A DNA stretch of 64,000 bases from Flagellimonas oceani. Lineage in GTDB: Bacteria > Bacteroidota > Bacteroidia > Flavobacteriales > Flavobacteriaceae. Below the pieces are notes generated by a model. The model was not told where the DNA came from, made no database searches, and worked only from the letters and a program-made list of their open reading frames with translations. Where the stretch lies: NCBI RefSeq assembly GCF_011068285.1, contig NZ_CP049616.1, positions 3,244,001 through 3,308,000 on the forward strand, given 5' to 3'. Below are positions 9,654 through 18,218 of the stretch, in pieces. The translations under genes and the position numbers were made by a program. Numbering within the stretch: position 1 is the stretch's first letter; each line of letters begins with the position of its first letter.

Positions 9654-10367
9654 TCAAAACAGAAAAAGCATAAGCAGCGCCATCACCAACATAATGGCAT
9701 TTTCGATAAAAGTAGCCTCGGTCATGGGCAGGTTCAGAGCTGTCCCCAAACAGGCACAACGGATGCTCTTTTTATCCAGCAGGGACTTGGTGACCCCATA
9801 CGTGGTAATACCCAAAATAACAATGGTTAAAATCAAAGCCAAGGGTATTTGGAACCTCATCAAAAAAAGCAAGCCCAGGGCAAGTTCCAAAAATGGATAG
9901 ATCTTACCATAAACTGGAACTGCTTTGGCCAATGGATCGTACATGCTAAAACTTTGCGGAAAACCTTTCAAATCCAAAAATTTAAAAAAGCTGAACACGA
10001 TATAAAAAAGCCCCATAAAATCCAGCATTGCACTGGCATAATCCCAGTCACGGTAATTCAACAGCAAAGCTGCGGCAAATAAATACCCGAATATCAAAAA
10101 AAGAGGTTTCAACTGTTCAAATTTTGATTTTTCAGCAGGTACGTTTGCCTGCACACGATGCTCTTCCTTGGTCCCGATGGTATATTTTTCGGAAAGCGCT
10201 GCTTTTAATTTTTCCAAGGAGATGTGCTGGGACATGGTTATGTTTGCTTCCGCCTTTTCCAAGTTTACCTGCACATCTTGCACTCCATCCACTTTGGCCA
10301 GTTGCTCCTCCACTGAAGAAGCACAACCGCCACAAGTCATTCCCTCTATGGAATATGTATGTTGCAT
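9654..10367 (-). CDS. Heavy-metal-binding (HMA) domain fused to a MauE/DoxX-like membrane protein
   Basis: 237 aa. The first ~70 residues are a ferredoxin-fold HMA domain with metal-binding GMTCGGC (Cys about residues 12 and 15), the fold used by copper chaperones and CopA/ZntA N-termini. The rest holds four to five membrane segments of the MauE/DoxX redox-associated type, including a Cys pair in 'KSIRCACLGTALNLPM'. Its start codon overlaps the stop of the upstream HMA protein gene by one base, so the two are co-translated. Likely inner-membrane metal sensing, delivery or thiol chemistry; the precise role is unknown. Confidence 0.85.
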   Translation of the reverse strand: MQHTYSIEGMTCGGCASSVEEQLAKVDGVQDVQVNLEKAEANITMSQHISLEKLKAALSEKYTIGTKEEHRVQANVPAEKSKFEQLKPLFLIFGYLFAAALLLNYRDWDYASAMLDFMGLFYIVFSFFKFLDLKGFPQSFSMYDPLAKAVPVYGKIYPFLELALGLLFLMRFQIPLALILTIVILGITTYGVTKSLLDKKSIRCACLGTALNLPMTEATFIENAIMLVMALLMLFLF

Positions 10368-10738
10368 TAGCGATTGTCCTTTTTGTGGTTGGCGCTATCA
10401 TCTGTATTGTCCTCTCTGTATTTACAACACGGATGCACGGCATCGTAGGCTTCTTGGGTAGCTTTTAGCTCTTTGGTATCATGTCCTACTGCTGCAATGG
10501 CCGATTTAATTTCCATTGAATTGGTCTTCCCTTCATCCATAACCAAGGACAATTGATGGGTAGGAATGTCCCAAGTCGCATATTTAACGCCCGTTACACC
10601 CAAAGCGGCTTTCTCGATGCGCATTTTGCACATTTCGCATTTGCCATCCACCTCAAAGGTCATTTTTTTGTTTTTGTCCTGTGCCATTCCCACTACGGAA
10701 ACGAACATAACTGCGAGTATTGCTATTCTTTTTATCAT
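10367..10738 (-). CDS. Secreted HMA (metal-binding) protein
   Basis: About 123 aa from ATG 10738 (an ATG at 10741 is equally possible). A signal peptide (IAILAVMFVSVVGMAQ) precedes an HMA-like domain whose metal site is KCEMC, so it should act in the periplasm. The C-terminus carries a second cysteine pair (AVHPCCKYRED) and a hydrophilic tail, giving an alternative or additional metal site. It sits between the TonB receptor and the HMA-MauE gene and probably passes metal, most likely copper, between them. Confidence 0.88.
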   Translation of the reverse strand: MIKRIAILAVMFVSVVGMAQDKNKKMTFEVDGKCEMCKMRIEKAALGVTGVKYATWDIPTHQLSLVMDEGKTNSMEIKSAIAAVGHDTKELKATQEAYDAVHPCCKYREDNTDDSANHKKDNR

Positions 10739-10757
10739 CATATGAATTTTTAATAAG

Positions 10758-12992
10758 TTAAATTTTAAATCTAAAGCCCATATAGAGCATTCTTCCGAAA
10801 ATTGGTGCGTATACAATGGTCGTATCAAAATAATCGCCAAACGGGTCATCCGCGCCCAAAACGGCGTTATATTGTCTAAAATTAGTCAAATTCTCCCCTC
10901 CAACATAAACTTCGAACTTGTTGGAGAACACTTTGGTAATCTGGGTGTTCATCAAACTATAGCCATCTGCAAAGTCCCCCAATCGATATTCGGCAGGGTT
11001 GGCAGCAGTGCTCGGCAATCGCTGTTCCCCCAATAGATTGAAGGTATAATCGAATCGCCATTGGGCACCATTTTCTTTGGGCTCCGTATTGTACCCGATG
11101 TTGGTGAAAAAACGATGCTTGGCCTGCAAAGGCTTTTGGAGCAATCCGGTTTGATATTCCGTTTTTACATCGTAAAATTTATAGGCGGTGCGTACTTCCA
11201 CATTGGGCAGGACCCTATGATTCAGTTCCACCTGCAAGCTGTTGGCATAACTATCCCCATCCAAATTGGAAAACACAACTTCCCGAGGATTTTCCCAATC
11301 CACCACAATTTGATTTTCGAAATCGGTGCGGTAAAAATCAACACTGAAATCACCAGGTCTATCAAACAACTTAAACTTTTGAATAAAACTGACCCCATAA
11401 TTTACCGCTTTTTCTGCATCGAAACCATAAATGTTTCCTCCGTTGCCATTTAATTGTATGGTCCTGGAAGAAGCAAACATCCGTTGGTTTTCAGCAAAAA
11501 TATTGGCCGCTCTCCTACCCAATCCAAAAGAGCCACGGAAACTTCCGTTTTCCCAAGGGGTATAGCGAAGGTGCAATCGAGGAGTGAAGAAATTACCCAA
11601 ACGATTGTGGGTATCGAAACGGGCACCTGCGGTAAGACTCAACTTCTCCAAATTGGTGTAACTATATTCAAAAAATGCTCCTGCCGACCTGTCCGACCTC
11701 GTAAAGATGGTTCCATTGACCAACTCATCGTAACCGTCATAGGCAAAGGATATCCCTGTCTTGAACTTATGTTTGGTATTCCCTATGATCGAATTGAACA
11801 AAAGGTTGGAATAGACGCTTTCGTGATCAATATCATAGGTGTTGAACCCAAAGTACGAATCTTGCGCATGATGACTGTAGGATGCCTGAAAACCAAAACT
11901 CTGGAACGGTAAATCGGGGAATACATAGCCAAGTTTCACAGAACCATCAAACCGTTCCGTGTCGATTTCACTCCCCCAAGCATTGGTGGTAAATTTATCT
12001 GTTTCCGGGTTGAAGCCTGTCTCTCCCACTTGCTTTTCATCATTCAAATAGCGTACGTTGAAAAAACTGACCCATCCGGTTTCAGGGTTTTGATATTGCC
12101 AACGGTTCATTATATTTACCTGATTGGACAAAGGCATATCCAAAAAATTGTCGTCGTTGTTGTCCACTTCGGAATCCCTGCGGTTCCCGTGAACAAATAG
12201 ACCCGTGCTCCATTTATCGGACAGCTTAGTATTTAAATGGGTGTTCAACTCCAACCTCCCGTTGAGATTTGCGTAACCATTCACAAAAATGGGCGCATCG
12301 GTGAGCGGCTTTTGAAGCTCCGTATTGATTTGTCCCGAGATACTTTCGTAGCCATTAACGACACTCCCGGCCCCTTTTGTAATCTGAATGCTCTCCACCC
12401 AAGTGCCCGGGGTAAACGTAAGCCCAAAGGCCTGCGATGCCCCACGCACCATAGGAATGTTCTCTTGTGTGATCAACAGATAGGGACTGGTAAGCCCGAG
12501 CATTTCGATTTGCTTGGTCCCCGTTAAAGCATCATTGAAATTAACGTCGATGGCCGGGTTGGTCTCAAAACTTTCCGAAAGGTTGCAGCAAGCCGCCTTC
12601 AAAAGTTCGGCACTATTTACGGTAACCACGTTTTGAGCGGAAAAAAAGGTTTTTTGAACCGCTTCTTTTTTCTGTTCCACCACGACCTCATCCAACTCGT
12701 TGGAAGGCTTTAACCAATGATGGACCATCTTGGGTTCATCAATGGTCAAGGTGTCCGATTTAAAACCAACAAAGCTGATGATCAACTTGTTGTATTCTTT
12801 GGAATAAGGTATGGAAAAAGTCCCGTCTTCTTTGGTCATGGTGCCAATTGGGGAACCTTCCCAATAAACGTTTGCTCCCGGAAGACCCAAATGTTTATTG
12901 TCGGGGTTGGATTCCATCACCATACCTTCAACGGTATCTTGGGCACTCGCCAAAAACGGAAGGCAAAATAATATGATTAAAAAATTTCGCAT
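10758..12992 (-). CDS. TonB-dependent outer-membrane receptor, probable metal/copper type
   Basis: 744 aa: signal peptide (IILFCLPFLASAQ), a carboxypeptidase-regulatory-like domain (about 20-105), a plug with 'ELDEVVVEQKKEAVQKT', and a long beta-barrel ending in an aromatic/hydrophobic strand (GRMLYMGFRFKI). The plug contains the dicysteine motif KAACCNLSESF seen in Bacteroidota receptors that sit with HMA proteins. It lies 16 bp upstream of the secreted HMA gene and downstream of the HYC_CC_PP gene. Substrate is inferred from context; copper is most likely, but zinc or nickel cannot be excluded. Confidence 0.9.
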   Translation of the reverse strand: MRNFLIILFCLPFLASAQDTVEGMVMESNPDNKHLGLPGANVYWEGSPIGTMTKEDGTFSIPYSKEYNKLIISFVGFKSDTLTIDEPKMVHHWLKPSNELDEVVVEQKKEAVQKTFFSAQNVVTVNSAELLKAACCNLSESFETNPAIDVNFNDALTGTKQIEMLGLTSPYLLITQENIPMVRGASQAFGLTFTPGTWVESIQITKGAGSVVNGYESISGQINTELQKPLTDAPIFVNGYANLNGRLELNTHLNTKLSDKWSTGLFVHGNRRDSEVDNNDDNFLDMPLSNQVNIMNRWQYQNPETGWVSFFNVRYLNDEKQVGETGFNPETDKFTTNAWGSEIDTERFDGSVKLGYVFPDLPFQSFGFQASYSHHAQDSYFGFNTYDIDHESVYSNLLFNSIIGNTKHKFKTGISFAYDGYDELVNGTIFTRSDRSAGAFFEYSYTNLEKLSLTAGARFDTHNRLGNFFTPRLHLRYTPWENGSFRGSFGLGRRAANIFAENQRMFASSRTIQLNGNGGNIYGFDAEKAVNYGVSFIQKFKLFDRPGDFSVDFYRTDFENQIVVDWENPREVVFSNLDGDSYANSLQVELNHRVLPNVEVRTAYKFYDVKTEYQTGLLQKPLQAKHRFFTNIGYNTEPKENGAQWRFDYTFNLLGEQRLPSTAANPAEYRLGDFADGYSLMNTQITKVFSNKFEVYVGGENLTNFRQYNAVLGADDPFGDYFDTTIVYAPIFGRMLYMGFRFKI

Positions 12993-13080
12993 TGAAATGA
13001 TAATTTGAATTAGAATTATTTAAATAAAAGGTGTTGCCCGAATCAAACTTGAGACGGGTTTACGGTTCTAATCCAAAAAA

Positions 13081-13491
13081 TCAAATTAAAAAGACTTGGT
13101 CCAGAATTTGAATGTCCTTGACCAATTTGGGTGGTGGATATTGTTCGTGCGGAACAGGAAGTTCATCCAACGGAACAAAAAGCTCAACATAGGATTTGGT
13201 AAAAGCCACCAAAAACAGTTGATGCTCCAAATCCAAATCAGACCAGCTAAGATTGAGTTCATCCTGCCCTTGCATTGTAAAGGATTCATCCTCACAGCAA
13301 CTTTTCCTCAAATCTTCATTTTCCATCAATGCCAATCCTGCTTTCATACCACAATCTTCGGCATGGGCAAAAAAGGAGATATCCATTACGCGACCCATAC
13401 AAAAATGCTTGTCAACCGTCCACGAAACTGTGGAGGCCAGGACCAAAAGGGCCATCAAAAAGGATAGTATTTGATGAAAAATCCGTTTCAT
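13081..13491 (-). CDS. HYC_CC_PP family small secreted protein
   Basis: 136 aa with an N-terminal signal/anchor (ILSFLMALLVLASTVSWTV). It carries the three hallmarks of the Bacteroidota HYC_CC_PP family: DKHFCMG (here HFC rather than HYC), a KSCCEDE dicysteine, and EQYPPPKL near the C-terminus. The family is of unknown function but typically precedes a TonB receptor and HMA proteins, as here, so metal binding outside the cytoplasm is a fair inference. First gene of the four-gene minus-strand metal module. Confidence 0.85.
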   Translation of the reverse strand: MKRIFHQILSFLMALLVLASTVSWTVDKHFCMGRVMDISFFAHAEDCGMKAGLALMENEDLRKSCCEDESFTMQGQDELNLSWSDLDLEHQLFLVAFTKSYVELFVPLDELPVPHEQYPPPKLVKDIQILDQVFLI

Positions 13492-13575
13492 TGAACAGCA
13501 AAATTACAAAATATCAAGTTGAAGGGCCGGGCTTAACATAAATTTATTCTTTTCGTGCTGTAAGTTTGATTTCTT

Positions 13576-13607
13576 TTGTCGAACAAAATCCCGATTCAAT
13601 ACCTTTG
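13576..13607 (+). promoter_or_regulatory. Bacteroidota-type promoter of the fRMsr gene
   Basis: TTG (13576-13578) and TACCTTTG (13600-13607) with 21 bp between; the ATG at 13624 follows 16 bp later. This argues against any upstream translation start. Confidence 0.7.
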
Positions 13608-13623
13608 CAAAAAAAATTATCTC

Positions 13624-14076
13624 ATGTTAAAATCATTGGAACCCAAGATACTTGAAATCGTAGAAAACGACCGCAAATCAGTGGACACCCGTTTGGGCGA
13701 AATCTGCGAGCTTTTGCGAAGCAATGTCGAATATTACGATTGGGTCGGGTTTTATTTTAAAAATGGTGACAAGGAAGAGTTGAAATTGGGGCCCTACGCC
13801 GGTGCTCCCACCGACCATACCATTATCCCATTCGGCAAAGGTATTTGCGGTCAGGTTGCCGTAAGCAATCAGAATTTTGTGGTGCCCGATGTGGCCGCCC
13901 AGGACAATTACATTGCTTGCAGCATTACCGTAAAAGCAGAGATCGTGGTTCCTTTGTTCATCAATGGGGAAAATGTGGGTCAAATCGATATCGATTCCAA
14001 TACGCCCGATCCATTTACCGAAGAGGATGAACGTTTTTTGGAATTCATCAACCAAAAAGTGGCGGAGATCCTGTAA
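13624..14076 (+). CDS. Free methionine-(R)-sulfoxide reductase (GAF-domain fRMsr)
   Basis: 150 aa, the whole protein being one GAF domain. It reduces free L-methionine-(R)-sulfoxide with thioredoxin. The family cysteines are present in GKGICGQVA and NYIACSITVKAEIVVP. The conserved WVGFYF and QIDIDS strands, with a Glu/Asp-rich end (PDPFTEEDERFLE), complete the fold. It lies alone between the metal module and purH, with its own promoter; oxidative-stress repair of the methionine pool is its role. Confidence 0.93.
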   Translation: MLKSLEPKILEIVENDRKSVDTRLGEICELLRSNVEYYDWVGFYFKNGDKEELKLGPYAGAPTDHTIIPFGKGICGQVAVSNQNFVVPDVAAQDNYIACSITVKAEIVVPLFINGENVGQIDIDSNTPDPFTEEDERFLEFINQKVAEIL

Positions 14077-14128
14077 AACTTCTCCCATTTTGTTGATAAC
14101 CCGTACTGCTTTTTAGTCACAAATAAAG

Positions 14129-14136
14129 TACTTTTG
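14129..14136 (+). promoter_or_regulatory. -7 element upstream of purH
   Basis: TACTTTTG matches TAnnTTTG and lies 33 bp before the purH ATG. No clear TTG is found about 20 bp upstream, so only the downstream element is supported. Confidence 0.45.
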
Positions 14137-14169
14137 TGCCCTTAATAAATTGATTTTAAGACACAGAAG

Positions 14170-15699
14170 ATGACTGCTAAAAAAGCCTCTGCCGCGTTAA
14201 TTTCCGTATTTCATAAAGATGGACTGGAACCCATCGTGAAAAAATTAGACGAACTAGGTGTAACCCTCTATTCCACAGGGGGAACCGAAAAATTTATCCG
14301 TGATTTGGGCATCGATGTCGTCCCCGTGGAAGATGTGACCAGCTACCCATCTATTTTGGGCGGCCGCGTAAAAACATTGCACCCCAAGGTTTTTGGAGGA
14401 ATTTTGAACAGGCAGGACAATGATAGCGATGTGTCCCAAATGAAGGAATTCGATATTCCGCAGTTGGACATTGTGATCGTGGACCTATATCCATTTGAAA
14501 AAACCGTTGCCAGCGGCGCATCGGAACAAGATATTATCGAGAAAATCGATATCGGCGGCATTTCCCTGATCAGGGCTGCTGCCAAAAACTTCAAGGATGT
14601 GCTCTGTGTATCGTCCATGGAAGATTACGAGGACTTTTTGAACGTGATTTCGGAAGGAAACGGAACCACGACCATGGAAGACCGCAAACGTTTTGCCACA
14701 AAAGCCTTCAATATTTCATCACATTACGATACGGCCATCTTCAACTACTTCAATCAGAACCATGAAGAAGCTGTTTTAAAAATCAGCGAGACCAAAGGTC
14801 AGGTGTTGCGCTACGGGGAAAACCCACACCAAAGAGGATTCTTCTTCGGCGATTTTGATGCGATGTTCTCCAAATTGCACGGGAAAGAGCTATCATACAA
14901 TAACCTTTTGGATGTGGATGCTGCCGTAAATTTGATGGGTGAATTTAAAAACGACGACCCAACCTTTGCCATATTAAAACACAATAATGCTTGTGGTTTG
15001 GCCACCCGAAGCACTATCCATCAAGCGTATGTGGATGCTTTGGCGGGTGACCCCGTTTCGGCATTTGGCGGTATTTTGATTTCCAATGTTGAAATCGACA
15101 AGCCTACGGCAGAAGAAATTCACAAACTGTTCTGCGAAGTGGTCATTGCTCCGAGCTATTCCGATGAAGCGTTGGAAATCCTGAAAGGCAAAAAGAACAG
15201 AATCATTTTGATCCAAAACGAAACCGCTTTGCCGGATACTTTGGTCAGAACTTGCTTGAACGGTGTTTTGGTTCAGGACAAAGATTTTAAAACTGACAGC
15301 AAAGAAGACCTCAACCCCGTAACGGACAAAAAGCCGACTTCAGCGGAAATTGAAGATTTGATTTTTGCCTCCAAATTGTGCAAGCACACCAAAAGCAATA
15401 CCATTGTTTTGGCCAAGAACAAGCAATTGTGCGCCAGTGGAACTGGGCAAACCTCACGTGTGGATGCCTTGAACCAAGCAATTCATAAAGCAAAGTCTTT
15501 CGAATTTGACTTGGAAGGTGCCGTAATGGCCAGCGATGCCTTCTTCCCCTTCCCCGATTGCGTGGAGATTGCGGACAAAGCGGGCATTAAAAGTGTGATT
15601 CAGCCAGGAGGTTCCATCAAGGACCAATTGAGCATTGATTATTGCAATGAAAACGGATTGGCGATGGTGATGACAGGTACTCGACATTTTAAACATTAA
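14170..15699 (+). CDS. purH: Bifunctional AICAR formyltransferase/IMP cyclohydrolase PurH
   Basis: 509 aa, the last two steps of de novo purine synthesis (AICAR to FAICAR with 10-formyl-THF, then ring closure to IMP). The N-terminal MGS-like cyclohydrolase domain is seen in LYSTGGTEKFIRDLG, GGRVKTLHPKVFGGIL and VDLYPFE. The AICARFT domain is seen in LRYGENPHQRG, KHNNACGLA, SAFGGI and, near the end, SDAFFPFPDCVEIADKAG followed by IQPGGSIKDQ. Length and motifs are complete. Monocistronic or the head of the mreB run, whose first gene begins 56 bp later. Confidence 0.98.
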   Translation: MTAKKASAALISVFHKDGLEPIVKKLDELGVTLYSTGGTEKFIRDLGIDVVPVEDVTSYPSILGGRVKTLHPKVFGGILNRQDNDSDVSQMKEFDIPQLDIVIVDLYPFEKTVASGASEQDIIEKIDIGGISLIRAAAKNFKDVLCVSSMEDYEDFLNVISEGNGTTTMEDRKRFATKAFNISSHYDTAIFNYFNQNHEEAVLKISETKGQVLRYGENPHQRGFFFGDFDAMFSKLHGKELSYNNLLDVDAAVNLMGEFKNDDPTFAILKHNNACGLATRSTIHQAYVDALAGDPVSAFGGILISNVEIDKPTAEEIHKLFCEVVIAPSYSDEALEILKGKKNRIILIQNETALPDTLVRTCLNGVLVQDKDFKTDSKEDLNPVTDKKPTSAEIEDLIFASKLCKHTKSNTIVLAKNKQLCASGTGQTSRVDALNQAIHKAKSFEFDLEGAVMASDAFFPFPDCVEIADKAGIKSVIQPGGSIKDQLSIDYCNENGLAMVMTGTRHFKH

Positions 15700-15754
15700 T
15701 TTTAGTACTTTAGCCGTTAAATTTTACCGTTAATCCGAAAAACACACGATTTGT

Positions 15755-16783
15755 ATGGGATTTTTTGATTTCATGACCGAGGAGATAGCCATCGACCTTG
15801 GTACTGCAAACACCCTGATCATCCACTTGGACAAAGTGGTGGTTGACAGTCCTTCCATTGTGGCAAGAGACCGTATATCAGGGAAAATAATCGCGGTGGG
15901 CCGCGAAGCCAATATGATGCAGGGGAAGACCCATGAAAACATCAAAACCATCCGACCGTTGAAAGATGGGGTAATCGCCGATTTTGATGCTTCGGAAAAG
16001 ATGATCAGCATGTTCATCAAAAATATTCCGGCACTCAAGAAAAAGTGGTTCCCACCCGCCCTTCGCATGGTCATTTGTATTCCATCTGGGATCACAGAAG
16101 TGGAAATGCGTGCGGTGCGTGAGTCCGCGGAACGCGTAAACGGCAAAGAAGTATATCTTATTCACGAGCCTATGGCCGCGGCCATTGGTATCGGTTTGGA
16201 TATTATGCAGCCGAAAGGAAACATGATCGTGGACATAGGTGGGGGTACTACGGAGATTGCCGTAATTGCTCTTGGCGGTATTGTTTGTGACAAATCCGTA
16301 AAAATTGCGGGTGATGTGTTCACGAACGACATTATTTATTATATGCGTACCCAGCACAACTTGTACGTGGGCGAGAGTACTGCGGAGGCCATCAAAATAG
16401 AGATTGGTTCGGCCACCGAGGATTTGAAATCCCCTCCAGATGATAAATCCATTCAGGGCCGTGATCTTTTGACGGGAAAACCAAAACAGGTGCAAGTTTC
16501 TTACCGCGAGATCGCAAAAGCTTTGGACAAAAGTATTTTACGGGTGGAAGACGCCGTTATGGAAACCCTATCGCAAACTCCTCCAGAGTTGGCTGCCGAT
16601 ATTTACAACACCGGTATTTATTTGGCCGGTGGTGGTTCCATGCTTCGAGGGTTGGACAGAAGGCTTTCCCAAAAAACCGATTTGCCCGTATATATTGCCG
16701 AAGATCCTTTGAGGGCAGTAGTTCGAGGTACAGGTATTGCGCTTAAAAACTTGGAACGCTATAAAAGTATTTTAATAAAATAG
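15755..16783 (+). CDS. mreB: Rod shape-determining actin-like protein MreB
   Basis: 342 aa actin-fold ATPase that guides lateral wall synthesis. Phosphate-1 motif IDLGTANTLI, the phosphate-2/adenosine region VDIGGGTTEIAVIALGG, and the C-terminal LAGGGSMLRGLD are present. First gene of a complete mreB-mreC-mreD-mrdA-rodA cluster, so the organism is expected to be rod-shaped. Confidence 0.98.
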   Translation: MGFFDFMTEEIAIDLGTANTLIIHLDKVVVDSPSIVARDRISGKIIAVGREANMMQGKTHENIKTIRPLKDGVIADFDASEKMISMFIKNIPALKKKWFPPALRMVICIPSGITEVEMRAVRESAERVNGKEVYLIHEPMAAAIGIGLDIMQPKGNMIVDIGGGTTEIAVIALGGIVCDKSVKIAGDVFTNDIIYYMRTQHNLYVGESTAEAIKIEIGSATEDLKSPPDDKSIQGRDLLTGKPKQVQVSYREIAKALDKSILRVEDAVMETLSQTPPELAADIYNTGIYLAGGGSMLRGLDRRLSQKTDLPVYIAEDPLRAVVRGTGIALKNLERYKSILIK

Positions 16784-16848
16784 TGCTGTAATCCTTGCAG
16801 TTCCATTACCTTCAAGGAGTTGAAAAACCTTCTTAACGTTACGATTGC

Positions 16849-17661
16849 ATGCAACGCATCATCAATTTTGTTTTACGCTATCGAAATGCATTTTTGTATG
16901 TGTTTTTTGCGTTTATCGCCTTGGTGATGACGATTCGGTCGCATTCCTACCACCAATCCAAATTTTTTAACTCCTCCCGATGGGTCTCTGGAAGTATTTA
17001 TGGTGCCGGTTCCGATGTCTCCTCCTATTTTAGCCTGCAAGAAGAAAACCAACGATTGGTGGAGGAAAATCAACGATTACGGAAAATGCTCTTCAACAGC
17101 CAATATGATAGCATTAAGCCCTTGGATTCCACCCTTGCGGTCTACCAAGTTCTGGATGCGAAGCTCATCAAGAACAGTTTTACCTCCCCCAGAAATTATG
17201 TTTTGATCGACAAAGGGGAAAAAGACGGAGTGCATCAAGATATGGGCGTGATCACCACAGATGGTATTTTGGGCATTGTGGAAAATGTTTCCAACAAATT
17301 TGCCACGGTACAGAGCGTACTCAACACCAAATCCAACATAAACGCAAAAATAAAGGGTACCGAATATTTTGGTTCCTTGATCTGGGACACTAAAAATTAT
17401 AAGGTGGTACAGCTCATAGACATACCCCGCTTGGTGCCATTGGTCGTGGGCGATACCATCGTAACGGGAGGCATGTCCAGTATTTTTCCAGAAAACGTGC
17501 CGATTGGAACCATTAAAAAATACGACCTGAACGCATCCAAAAGCTTTTACAATATTGATGTGGAACTTTTTTCGGACATGGCCAACATTAAAAATGTGTA
17601 CTTGATCGAGAACAAGGACAAAGAGGAAATCGAGGAACTAGAATCCAGAACCATAGAATGA
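16849..17661 (+). CDS. mreC: Rod shape-determining protein MreC
   Basis: 270 aa. One N-terminal membrane anchor (AFLYVFFAFIALVMTI) is followed by a coiled coil (LQEENQRLVEENQRLRKML) and the double beta-barrel periplasmic domain (NYVLIDKGEKDGV, VITTDGILGIVE, VVGDTIVTGG). MreC links MreB to PBP2 and RodA. The end overlaps mreD by four bases (ATGA). Confidence 0.96.
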   Translation: MQRIINFVLRYRNAFLYVFFAFIALVMTIRSHSYHQSKFFNSSRWVSGSIYGAGSDVSSYFSLQEENQRLVEENQRLRKMLFNSQYDSIKPLDSTLAVYQVLDAKLIKNSFTSPRNYVLIDKGEKDGVHQDMGVITTDGILGIVENVSNKFATVQSVLNTKSNINAKIKGTEYFGSLIWDTKNYKVVQLIDIPRLVPLVVGDTIVTGGMSSIFPENVPIGTIKKYDLNASKSFYNIDVELFSDMANIKNVYLIENKDKEEIEELESRTIE

Positions 17662-18164
17662 ACAACACCTTGATCATAAATATTTTACGTTTTGTGTTGT
17701 TGGTCATCACACAGGTATTGATCTTCAACAACCTGAATTTTTTAGGTTTTATCAATCCGTTCGTGTATGTCGTTTTCTTTTATTGGTATCCCATCAAAGG
17801 AAACAGGGCCATTTTTATGCTCACGGCTTTTTTATTGGGGTTGGCCATCGATATTTTTTCCGATACACTTGCCCTAAATGCTTTGGCATCGGTGACCATC
17901 GCCTACGCCCGTCCGGCCATTATGCGTTTTTGTTTTGGCGTGAACTACGATTTTCAAAGTTTTAGCTTTAAGAACACCACCAAAGTACAGCGGATTACCT
18001 TTATGGCCATGCTCGTATTTTTTCATCATTTGATATTCTTTTCGTTTGAAATTTTAAGTATCGCCCATATCCTGTTAATTTTGAAAAAAGTTTTTGCCAT
18101 AGGCACCGTAACTTTACTACTTTGTGTATTGTTCAGTTCACTTTTTAGTCCAAAAAGCGAATAA
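17658..18164 (+). CDS. mreD: Rod shape-determining protein MreD
   Basis: 168 aa, five or six membrane segments beginning 'FVLLVITQVLIFNNLNFL', with the family's short 'FYWYPI' loop and 'LLGLAIDIFSDTLALNA' segment. Inner-membrane partner of MreC. It overlaps the mreC stop and precedes mrdA by 54 bp. Confidence 0.93.
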   Translation: MNNTLIINILRFVLLVITQVLIFNNLNFLGFINPFVYVVFFYWYPIKGNRAIFMLTAFLLGLAIDIFSDTLALNALASVTIAYARPAIMRFCFGVNYDFQSFSFKNTTKVQRITFMAMLVFFHHLIFFSFEILSIAHILLILKKVFAIGTVTLLLCVLFSSLFSPKSE

Positions 18165-18218
18165 AAACGTACTTTTTATCGTTGGGATATAAATGAAACC
18201 CAAGAATTTAGGTTGATC

